Below are positions 5,914 to 12,015 of a DNA stretch of 12,015 nucleotides, piece by piece. The stretch covers positions 1-12,015 of the forward strand of contig JAFATP010000056.1 of NCBI GenBank assembly GCA_019243895.1, given 5' to 3'. How positions within the stretch are numbered: position 1 is the stretch's first letter; the number at the start of each line of letters is the position of its first letter. Source of the stretch: Alphaproteobacteria bacterium (GTDB taxonomy: Bacteria; Pseudomonadota; Alphaproteobacteria; Rickettsiales; SXRF01). A model generated the notes under the pieces. It worked only from the letters and a program-made list of their open reading frames with translations, did no database searches and was not told the origin of the DNA. Made by a program: the position numbers and the translations under genes.

Positions 5914-6675
5914 TCACGAAAGACCGCGCACGATGAAGCCGGGATTCTCAAACCCCGGCTTGTCGTACACCAGCGGAGAAACCCCGTCGGTGAGGGTCAC
6001 GCGGCCGCCCGCGGCTTCTACGATGGCGTGGCCGGCGGCGGTGTCCCATTCCATGGTGCGGCCGAAGCGGGGGTATAAGTCGGCGCTGCCGTCCGCCACC
6101 CAGCCGAATTTAACGGCGCTGGAGGCGGGAAGGATTTCGCCGATGGCGAGGCTGTCCAGATAAGCCTGCGTGCGCGCCGCGGCGTGGGAGCGGCTGCGCG
6201 TCACCACCATGCCGCTTTCGGGCGGTTTGCGGCAATGGATCCGCTCGCTTTCCTCCTGGCCGCGCCGGCGGAACGCGCCGCCGCCGCCGCCATAATAGAG
6301 CACGTCCAGCACCGGCGCGAATAACACGCCGTAACGCGGCAAGCAATCCTCCACCAATCCGATATTGACGCTGAACTCGCCCTCGCCGCGCATGAAGCTG
6401 CGGGTGCCGTCCAGCGGGTCCACCAGGAAGAACGGCGCATGGCGCAACAGCTGCGGCGGCATCTGGTCTTCCTCGGAAATCACCGCCACGCCGGGAAACG
6501 TCTTGGCCAGCGCCTCCAGAATGGTGTCATGGGCGGCGATATCGGCGTCGGTGACGGGCGAGGCGTCTTTCTTGCTGCGCACGCCGTGAGCGCGGCGGAA
6601 ATACGGCATGATGCGCTCCCCCGCCTTGCGGGCGATGGTGCACAGCGCTTCGGCATCAGCAGCCGTGATCTGCAT
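5914..6675 (-). CDS. cysQ: 3'(2'),5'-bisphosphate nucleotidase (CysQ-type, inositol monophosphatase superfamily)
   Basis: The 253-residue product has all the metal-site motifs of the superfamily: SPVTDAD (39-45), ISEED with E68 and E69 (66-70), DPLDGTRSF with D86 and D89 (86-94), and WDTAAGHAIVEAAGG with D211 (210-224). The length and the LDGTRSFMRGEGEFSVNIGL segment fit CysQ better than inositol monophosphatase, which usually has LDGT.NF. The enzyme removes the 3'-phosphate from 3'-phosphoadenosine 5'-phosphate, a by-product of sulfate assimilation that inhibits other enzymes; lithium-sensitive Mg-dependent catalysis is typical. A run of five glycines at 129-133 (YYGGGGGAF) is somewhat unusual but lies in a loop. 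The gene is divergent from the glutamate dehydrogenase gene (47 bases apart). No strong ribosome binding site is visible upstream of 6675. Substrate specificity is inferred. Confidence 0.9.
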   Translation of the reverse strand: MQITAADAEALCTIARKAGERIMPYFRRAHGVRSKKDASPVTDADIAAHDTILEALAKTFPGVAVISEEDQMPPQLLRHAPFFLVDPLDGTRSFMRGEGEFSVNIGLVEDCLPRYGVLFAPVLDVLYYGGGGGAFRRRGQEESERIHCRKPPESGMVVTRSRSHAAARTQAYLDSLAIGEILPASSAVKFGWVADGSADLYPRFGRTMEWDTAAGHAIVEAAGGRVTLTDGVSPLVYDKPGFENPGFIVRGLS

Positions 6676-6722
6676 GGGATTTCGCTTTTGTTCGCGGTTG
6701 CCTTGCGTTAAAACACGCTACC

Positions 6723-9700
6723 ATGAACCTAACCTATCAGGAAAGAGTGAATGCGGCGTTAAGCGCCATTATGGCCGCCGTGCCGAAGAACGCCTCGCAG
6801 ATGCTGGCGTTTTTCACCCGGCAGTTCTTCGCCAAGATGCCGCTGCAGGACCTGGAGAAAATAGACCCGGCTTACGCCGCGGCGGTGGCGGCCTCCGCCT
6901 TTGAGTTCATGGGGCAGCGCACGCCCGCCGCCCCGAAGATACGCTCTTTCACCCCGCGCCTGAGCGAGCACGGCTATGACAGCCATCATCTCGTGGTGGA
7001 GCTGATCAATGACGATATGCCGTTCCTGGTGGATTCGCTGTCGGCGGAGCTGACGGGGCTGGGCCTGTCATTGCACGAAACCATCCATCCCATTTTCCAG
7101 GTGGTGCGCGACGAGGCGGGAAAGCTGCGCGCGCTGGGCGGCGAGAAGGCCGCGCCGGAGTCCTTCATTCATTTCGAGCTTTCCACGCTGCCGGCGGGCA
7201 TTACGCCGGAGGGCCTGCAGGCGGAGCTGGAGCAGGTGCTGAACCACGTGCGTGCCGCGGTGTTCGCCTGGAAGCCGGTGCTGGCCAAGGTGGAGGAGGC
7301 CGAGGCTGATCTTGCGCCCGTCAAAGGCGAGGAGGCGGAGGAGGCGCGCCAATTCCTGCGCTGGCTGAAAGACCGAAATTTCGTGTTCCTGGGCTACGCC
7401 GATGCACAAACCAAGCTCGGCATTTGCACGCTGGATGCACGCATCGCCGCCCCGAAGGCGGCGTCCTCGCTGCTGGACATCACTAAATCGGACCGCAAGT
7501 CATTGGTGCACCGGCCGGTGTTGATGGACGTGATCATGGCCGGCGCGCGCCAATTTATCGGTCTTTTCACCTCCATCGTCTACTATCAGAGCGCGGAGGA
7601 GATTCCTTTCGTGCGCCGCAAAATCGCGGGGGTGGTGAACCGCGCGGGATTCGATCCGGTAAGCCATGACGGCAAGGAGCTGAAAACCATCCTGGAATTC
7701 CTGCCGCGCGACGAAATGTTCCAATACGGCGAGGAGGAGTTGTTCGAGGTGGCGCTCGGCATCCTGGCGCTGGAAAACAAGCCCGCGGTGCGCCTGTTCG
7801 TGCGGCGCGACCTGCACGAGCGCTTCGTCAGCTGCATGGCGTTCGTGCCGCGCGAATTTTTCTCCACGGGCCTGCGTAAAACCATCATGCAGGCGCTGGC
7901 CAAGGCCTATCAGGGAGAGATCGAAACTTTCAACACGCAGATCACCGACGCGCCGCTGGCGCGGCTGCATTTCATCGTGCGCACCACGCCGGGAATGATC
8001 CCGCCGGTGGACATCGCCGCGCTGGAGGCGGAAATCGCCCGCGCCACCCATCTGTGGAGCGATGAGCTGCGCGCCGGCCTGGCGCGCAGCGCCGGAGAGG
8101 AGCGCGCCGAGGCGCTGATGCGGGTGTTCGCCGGAGCGTTTCCGCAATCGTATATTTACCGCTATAATGTCGGCGCCATCGTGCACGACATCAATAAATG
8201 CAACGAGGCGATGGAGCGCGGCGGCCTCGCGCTCGACATTTACCGCCTGCTGGAAGAGCCGGATTACCTGCATTTGAAGATTTACAATCCCAGCGAGGAG
8301 ATCGCGCTGTCCGACATCCTGCCCATGCTGGAGCACTTCGGTCTGCGCGCCATCGAGGAGCATCCGTTCCTGGTGTCGCCGCACGGCGCTTCCAGCCGCA
8401 CCATCTGGATCCGCGATTTCAAGCTCAAGCTGGCCGATGCTGACGGGCTGGAGCTGGCGGCGGTGAAGCCGAATTTCGAGGAGGCCCTGCTGAAAGTGTG
8501 GCACGGCGAAATGGAAAGCGACCGCTTCAACGCGCTGGTGCTGAAAGCGGGATTGAACGCGCGGCAGGTGACGGTGCTGCGCGCGTATGCGCGGTACCTG
8601 CGGCAGATCGGCTTTACCTATAGCCAGACGGCCATCGAGCAGGCGTTTTATGCCTATCCGCAATTGAGCCGCACCGTGATGGCGCTGTTCGCCGCGCGGT
8701 TCGATCCCGACGCCGCCGGGCGCGATGCCCGGGAGACATATCTGGCAGCCGAGGCCGAAGAACAATTGAGCAACGTGAAAGGGCTGACCGAAGACCGCAT
8801 CCTGCGCGAATACGTGGCGCTGATCCGGGCAACGCTGCGCACCAATTATTTCCAGGCGGACAAGCCCGTGCTCTCCTTCAAGCTGCGTTCCGCCGATGTG
8901 CCGGGCCTGCCCAAGCCCGTGCCTTTCGCCGAGATTTTCGTTTACAGCGCGCGGGTGGAAGGCATTCATCTGCGCGGCGGCAAAGTGGCGCGCGGCGGCA
9001 TCCGCTGGTCGGACCGGCCGGAGGATTTCCGCACCGAAGTGCTGGGGCTGATGAAGGCGCAGATGGTGAAAAACGCCGTTATCGTGCCGACCGGCTCCAA
9101 GGGCGGCTTCGTGGTTAAAAAGCCGCCGGCAACGCGCGAGGCGATGCAGGAGGAAGGCATCGCCTGTTACCGGGCGTATCTTTCCGGGCTGCTGGACATC
9201 ACCGACAATATTGTGAAGGGCGAGATCATGCCGCCGCCGCGCGTGGTGCGGCATGACGGTGACGATCCCTATCTGGTGGTGGCGGCGGATAAGGGAACCG
9301 CCAGCTTTTCCGATATCGCCAACGCGCTTTCCGCCGATTACGGCTTCTGGCTGGACGATGCGTTCGCCTCCGGCGGGTCGGCGGGTTATGACCACAAGAA
9401 AATGGGCATTACGGCGCGCGGGGCGTGGGTTTCCGTCACCCGGCATTTCCGCGAGATGGGCGTGGATATCGAAACGACGCCGTTCACGGTGGCGGGCATC
9501 GGCGACATGTCCGGCGACGTGTTCGGCAACGGCATGCTGCTCAGTGAAAATATCCGCCTGATCGCGGCGTTCAACCACCTGCATATTTTCATCGATCCCG
9601 ACCCCGACCCGCGGCGAAGCTTCGCCGAGCGTCAGCGCCTGTTCGCGCTGCCACGCTCCGGCTGGCAGGATTACGATGCCGCCACGCTTTCTTCCGGCGG

Positions 9701-11363
9701 CGGCATTTATGAGCGCAGCGCCAAGACCATCCGCTTAAGCCCGCAAGCGGCCAAAGCGCTGGGGGCGGACCGCGATAGCTTCACGCCGGATGAACTGGTG
9801 CGCGCCATTCTGCTGGCGCCGGTGGATTTATTGTGGAACGGCGGCATCGGCACCTATGTGAAAGCCGATGCCGAGACGCATGAGCAGGTGGGCGACCGCG
9901 CCAATAACGCCGTGCGTGTGAACGGGTCGGAGTTGCGGTGCAAAGTAGTGGGCGAGGGCGGCAATCTTGGCTTCACGCAGAAAGGCCGCATCGAATATGC
10001 GCGCAACGGCGGCCGCATCAATACCGATGCCATCGATAATTCCGGCGGCGTGGATTGCTCCGACCATGAGGTGAACATCAAGATCGCCTTTGCCCGCGCG
10101 CTTTCCGAAGGGCGGCTGACGCGCGAGGCGCGCAATGCCACTCTGGTGGCCATGACCGAGGAAGTGGCGGGGCTGGTGCTGAAGGATAATTTCCTGCAGA
10201 CCCAGGCCATCACCGGCGCGCAGGTGCAGGGGCTGGCCTTGCTGGAATCGCAGGCGCGGCTGATGCGGCGGCTGGAAAAGCAGGGGCTGCTGAACCGCGG
10301 CATCGAATCGCTGCCGTCCGACGCCAAGCTGGCCGAGCTGGCGGCCGCGGGCAAGGGGCTCTCGCGTCCGGAAATCGCCGTGCTGCTGGCCTACGGCAAG
10401 ATCGCCCTGTCCAAGGAGCTGATTGACACCACCCTGCCGGATGAGCCGTATTTCGCCACGGATCTCGCGCGCTATTTCCCCAAGGCCATGCGCGAGGCGT
10501 ATATGGAGGATTTGGAACAACACCCGCTGAAGCGCGAGATCACCGCCACGGTGGCCACCAACAGCCTGGTCAACCGCGTCGGTCTCACCTTTTTCTTCGA
10601 CCTGCTGGAGGAAACCGGCCAGCCGGCCCGCGAAGTGGCAGCGGCATATACCATTGCGCGCGACGCATTCGCCTTGCGGCACGTATGGAAGCAGATCGAA
10701 ATTCTGCCGGCGCACGTGGACACGGCATTGCAGGTGGAAATGCAGGCGTCCATCGCGCGGCTGGTGGAACGCTTTTCCCTGTGGGTGCTGGCGCGCCTGC
10801 CGCAGCCGCTTGATATCGAGGCGGCGGTGGCGAAATTCGCGCCGCGCATCGCCGCTTTCCGCGAAAATATCGAGGCCATGCATTCGCCCTTCACCAAGGC
10901 GGCGTTCGACACCACCACGCAGCGGCTGGAAGCGGCGGGCGTGCCGTATGAACTCGCCGCCGCCGTTGCCGGCCTGGGCATGATGGCATCCGCCGGGGAC
11001 ATCATTCAGGTGGCGGAGGAAACGGAGCTGCCGCTGGAACAGGTGGGCAAGGGGTATTTCGCCGCGGGGAGCGCGTTTTCGCTGGGCTGGCTGCGCGCGC
11101 AGGCCGAGGCGCTTCCCGCCGTGTCGCACTGGGACCGGCTGGCCGCGCGCGCGGTGATTCAGGAATTGTTCGCCGAGCAGCGGCGTTTGACCGCCGCCGC
11201 CCTGGCCGGGGCGAAGGACGCCGAAGCCGGGCTTGCCGCGTGGAAAGACGCGCATAAGGATGCGATCGCGCGGCTGGGCGCGTTGCTGGCGGATTTAACC
11301 GCGCGCGAACAGCCGCCGCTTTCCGCCCTGATGGTGGCGCTTAGGGCGGTCAAGGGGCTGTAA
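6723..11363 (+). CDS. gdhB: NAD-dependent glutamate dehydrogenase, large (180-kDa) class
   Basis: The 1546-residue product belongs to the large bacterial NAD-glutamate dehydrogenases, which convert glutamate to 2-oxoglutarate and ammonium and serve mainly in catabolism. The N-terminal half (to about residue 650) is the ACT-like regulatory region; HLVVELINDDMPFLVDSLSAEL near residues 85-106 is typical. The catalytic region follows. GGIRWSDRPEDFRTEVLGLMKAQMVKNAV leads to TGSKGGF with the substrate-binding lysine 793. AGYDHKKMGITARGAW comes next. GIGDMSGDVFGNG (925-937) is the nucleotide-binding turn, and VVGEGGNLGFTQ lies further on. The C-terminal 300 residues are the helical domain with SRPEIAVLLAYGKI. 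Length is slightly below the usual 1580-1650, and the N-terminus starts directly in the first helix. There is no frameshift or internal stop. No ribosome binding site is visible before the ATG. The gene name follows the Pseudomonas usage; gdhZ is used in Caulobacter. Confidence 0.96.
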   Translation: MNLTYQERVNAALSAIMAAVPKNASQMLAFFTRQFFAKMPLQDLEKIDPAYAAAVAASAFEFMGQRTPAAPKIRSFTPRLSEHGYDSHHLVVELINDDMPFLVDSLSAELTGLGLSLHETIHPIFQVVRDEAGKLRALGGEKAAPESFIHFELSTLPAGITPEGLQAELEQVLNHVRAAVFAWKPVLAKVEEAEADLAPVKGEEAEEARQFLRWLKDRNFVFLGYADAQTKLGICTLDARIAAPKAASSLLDITKSDRKSLVHRPVLMDVIMAGARQFIGLFTSIVYYQSAEEIPFVRRKIAGVVNRAGFDPVSHDGKELKTILEFLPRDEMFQYGEEELFEVALGILALENKPAVRLFVRRDLHERFVSCMAFVPREFFSTGLRKTIMQALAKAYQGEIETFNTQITDAPLARLHFIVRTTPGMIPPVDIAALEAEIARATHLWSDELRAGLARSAGEERAEALMRVFAGAFPQSYIYRYNVGAIVHDINKCNEAMERGGLALDIYRLLEEPDYLHLKIYNPSEEIALSDILPMLEHFGLRAIEEHPFLVSPHGASSRTIWIRDFKLKLADADGLELAAVKPNFEEALLKVWHGEMESDRFNALVLKAGLNARQVTVLRAYARYLRQIGFTYSQTAIEQAFYAYPQLSRTVMALFAARFDPDAAGRDARETYLAAEAEEQLSNVKGLTEDRILREYVALIRATLRTNYFQADKPVLSFKLRSADVPGLPKPVPFAEIFVYSARVEGIHLRGGKVARGGIRWSDRPEDFRTEVLGLMKAQMVKNAVIVPTGSKGGFVVKKPPATREAMQEEGIACYRAYLSGLLDITDNIVKGEIMPPPRVVRHDGDDPYLVVAADKGTASFSDIANALSADYGFWLDDAFASGGSAGYDHKKMGITARGAWVSVTRHFREMGVDIETTPFTVAGIGDMSGDVFGNGMLLSENIRLIAAFNHLHIFIDPDPDPRRSFAERQRLFALPRSGWQDYDAATLSSGGGIYERSAKTIRLSPQAAKALGADRDSFTPDELVRAILLAPVDLLWNGGIGTYVKADAETHEQVGDRANNAVRVNGSELRCKVVGEGGNLGFTQKGRIEYARNGGRINTDAIDNSGGVDCSDHEVNIKIAFARALSEGRLTREARNATLVAMTEEVAGLVLKDNFLQTQAITGAQVQGLALLESQARLMRRLEKQGLLNRGIESLPSDAKLAELAAAGKGLSRPEIAVLLAYGKIALSKELIDTTLPDEPYFATDLARYFPKAMREAYMEDLEQHPLKREITATVATNSLVNRVGLTFFFDLLEETGQPAREVAAAYTIARDAFALRHVWKQIEILPAHVDTALQVEMQASIARLVERFSLWVLARLPQPLDIEAAVAKFAPRIAAFRENIEAMHSPFTKAAFDTTTQRLEAAGVPYELAAAVAGLGMMASAGDIIQVAEETELPLEQVGKGYFAAGSAFSLGWLRAQAEALPAVSHWDRLAARAVIQELFAEQRRLTAAALAGAKDAEAGLAAWKDAHKDAIARLGALLADLTAREQPPLSALMVALRAVKGL

Positions 11364-11550
11364 ACTTAATCAGCGCGTCGCAGATTTTTGCCAGCTTCTC
11401 CACGCTGCGGGAATCGATCATTTTCCATTCCATGTGTCGCAGTCTTCTTTCCAGCTTTTCCATCTCCCGCCGCTGCGCTTTACGCTCTCTGCGGATGATG
11501 CGCCTTAATTTACGCTCACGCCGGTGCTCCTGTTTCAGCTTCGTTTGCAT
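11350..11550 (-). CDS. Possible small, highly basic helical protein (66 residues)
   Basis: The frame from ATG 11550 encodes 66 residues. Residues 4-43 consist almost wholly of Lys, Arg, Glu and Gln with few hydrophobics (for example RRERKLRRIIRRERKAQRRE), predicting a long charged helix or coiled coil. A less charged end follows (SVEKLAKICDALIKF). GGAG lies 7 bases before the ATG, a good ribosome binding site and the reason for this start; the same frame is open further upstream to 11829 but that part is Ala/Arg-rich and unlike a protein. The stop lies inside the end of the glutamate dehydrogenase gene, a 14-base tail-to-tail overlap. No family is recognised. Nucleic-acid binding is a guess from charge alone, and a chance open frame cannot be excluded. 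Confidence 0.42.
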   Translation of the reverse strand: MQTKLKQEHRRERKLRRIIRRERKAQRREMEKLERRLRHMEWKMIDSRSVEKLAKICDALIKFTAP

Positions 11551-11569
11551 CTTCCATCTCCGTAAACGA

Positions 11570-11590
11570 CGGCGCGAAGCATTCGCGCCG
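11570..11590. repeat. Perfect 9-bp stem with 3-base loop
   Basis: CGGCGCGAA (11570-11578) and TTCGCGCCG (11582-11590) are exact reverse complements around GCA. It sits about 20 bases upstream of the small minus-strand frame starting at 11550, so it would be in that gene's leader if transcribed. No T-run flanks it on either side. Confidence 0.7.
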
Positions 11591-11593
11591 CCG

Positions 11594-11607
11594 GCGGTGA
11601 TCACCGC
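11594..11607. repeat. 14-base perfect palindrome
   Basis: GCGGTGATCACCGC is a perfect palindrome with no spacer, three bases from the preceding stem. It could be a dimeric-protein binding site upstream of the small frame at 11550. The binding partner is unknown. Confidence 0.65.
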
Positions 11608-11870
11608 TTGGGCAGTCGTCGGATTGTGTGACAGGACAATCCGCAAACCACACTCCTGTGCGCACGGCGCTCTTCGGCACAGCTTCCTTGAACCCTCCGC
11701 CGAGGCAGCGGCGGAAGGGGAAGACGCACCTGAACGCCAAGTTTCCCCGCGGCGCAGCAGTCTCGCCGCCGCAGGCTTTCGAGCTCGATATGCAACCAGC
11801 CGGACGATCCCTCCGGCTTCATCCATCAAGATATATCCGAATTCAGGAGGCCGGAAGGGGGAAAAATAAA

Positions 11871-12015
11871 GGGGCTGAAGTAGCTAAGTGCTAGTGCTTG
11901 GTGTGTTTATACCAGTATTTAAGCTGGGTTAGCAACTCTTGGTGCGTGCCTCCATTGAAGCGCCACTCGCACTCCTTCAGGAACCAGTAGAAGTTCTCCG
12001 GTTTAATACCATTGA
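11871..12015 (-). mobile_element. End of an IS1595-family insertion sequence (partial, continues past window)
   Basis: The boundary is placed at GGGGCTGAAGTAGCTAAG (from 11871), which resembles the terminal inverted repeats starting GGGGCTG that I recall for IS1016-like members of the IS1595 family. It lies 20 bases outside the transposase stop codon, the expected tight arrangement. The eight bases just outside it, AAAATAAA (11863-11870), are a plausible copy of the 8-bp target duplication typical of the family. The other end is outside the window, so neither the repeat nor the duplication can be confirmed here. Confidence 0.6.
11891..12015 (-). CDS. IS1595-family (ISXO2-like) transposase, C-terminal 40 residues
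   Basis: The minus-strand frame enters from the right edge and ends at TAG (11893-11891). It carries the hallmark C-terminal motif of ISXO2-like DDE transposases, NFYWFLKECEWRFN (residues 7-20 of the visible part), followed by a short helical tail ending YKHTKH. The family catalyses cut-and-paste-type movement of the element. Only the last 40 residues are visible, so I cannot say whether the catalytic residues and the N-terminal zinc-ribbon are intact. The visible part shows no frameshift. Confidence 0.85.
   Translation of the reverse strand, partial: NGIKPENFYWFLKECEWRFNGGTHQELLTQLKYWYKHTKH

Larger units (their letters stand above)
11551..11870. other. Non-coding, GC-rich, hairpin-rich stretch
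   Basis: I see no convincing gene here. The short frames on both strands are Arg/Ala/Pro-rich and lack ribosome binding sites. The stretch does hold several inverted repeats. These are a 9-bp perfect stem with a GCA loop (11570-11590), a 14-base perfect palindrome GCGGTGATCACCGC (11594-11607), and a 7-bp stem TCCGCCG/CGGCGGA (11696-11715). The density of pairing suggests a structured RNA, a dispersed intergenic repeat, or the remains of a mobile element. I cannot match it to a known RNA family. It ends at the boundary of the insertion sequence. Confidence 0.5.

Noticed and set aside
5889..5914. Possible terminator after cysQ formed by repeated AAACGGT and GTTTG/CAAAC pairing
   Set aside because: Only about five pairs can form and no T-run follows on the minus strand; too weak to call.
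6676..6722. Divergent promoters between cysQ and the glutamate dehydrogenase gene
   Set aside because: Promoters should lie here or just inside the genes, but I found no -35/-10 pair with reasonable match and spacing on either strand.
7500..9584. 694-residue open frame antisense to the glutamate dehydrogenase gene
   Set aside because: It is very rich in His, Arg, Gln and Gly, has no recognisable motif or ribosome binding site, and lies wholly opposite conserved coding sequence. This is the usual antisense shadow of GC-rich codon use.
9828..11255. 475-residue open frame antisense to the same gene
   Set aside because: Same composition signature (His, Arg, Gln, Gly-rich), no motif, fully inside a conserved gene on the other strand.
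11432..11869. 145-residue plus-strand frame downstream of the glutamate dehydrogenase gene
   Set aside because: It is Arg/Ser/Ala/Pro-rich, has no ribosome binding site, crosses all the hairpins, and competes with the better-supported minus-strand frame at 11550.
11628..11894. 88-residue plus-strand frame ending inside the insertion sequence
   Set aside because: It crosses the inferred element boundary and the transposase stop codon, has no recognisable domain, and its composition looks non-coding.

Overview
The window looks like chromosomal DNA from an alphaproteobacterium of fairly high GC. The evidence is a very large NAD-dependent glutamate dehydrogenase of the 180-kDa class, a proteobacterial-type glutathione synthetase, and an rsmI/yraN/BON-lipoprotein cluster beside a divergent LpoA-like lipoprotein. 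I cannot name the genus. Most of the window is housekeeping DNA. The accessory-looking parts are two proteins I do not recognise, a short palindrome-rich non-coding stretch, and the end of an insertion sequence at the right edge.

Layout. (1) 1-643, minus: the N-terminal 214 residues of an unrecognised protein with one glycine-rich membrane segment, behind a short leader with an operator-like palindrome. (2) 761-2008, minus: a lipoprotein with a periplasmic-binding-protein fold, of the penicillin-binding-protein-activator (LpoA-like) type. (3) 2067-4929, plus: rsmI, yraN and a two-BON-domain lipoprotein, overlapping by 8 and 4 bases, then gshB after an 82-base gap. Most of that gap is an imperfect 23-bp inverted repeat made of 7-base units. 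(4) 4937-5800, minus: an unrecognised 287-residue protein whose stop codon shares a small hairpin with the gshB stop. (5) 5914-6675, minus: a CysQ-type 3'(2'),5'-bisphosphate nucleotidase. (6) 6723-11363, plus: the 1546-residue glutamate dehydrogenase, divergent from cysQ with 47 bases between them. (7) 11350-11550, minus: a possible small, very basic protein whose end overlaps the dehydrogenase gene by 14 bases. (8) 11551-11870: non-coding, GC-rich, with several perfect hairpins. (9) 11871-12015, minus: the end of an IS1595-family element with the last 40 residues of its transposase.

How the genes relate. Region 2-3 resembles the enterobacterial rsmI/lpoA/yraN/diaA/dolP neighbourhood. It combines ribosome maturation (RsmI, 16S rRNA C1402 2'-O-methylation), an uncharacterised nuclease-fold protein (YraN), and two envelope lipoproteins (an LpoA-like and a DolP-like protein). 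gshB makes glutathione, CysQ clears the 3'-phosphoadenosine phosphate by-product of sulfate assimilation, and the glutamate dehydrogenase catabolises glutamate, itself a glutathione precursor. These links are metabolic; the sequence does not show shared regulation. I found no CRISPR array, tRNA, rRNA or recognisable defence or secretion system. Nothing here amounts to a clearly new multi-gene system. The best leads are the heptad inverted repeat before gshB, the palindromic stretch at 11551-11870, and the two unrecognised genes.
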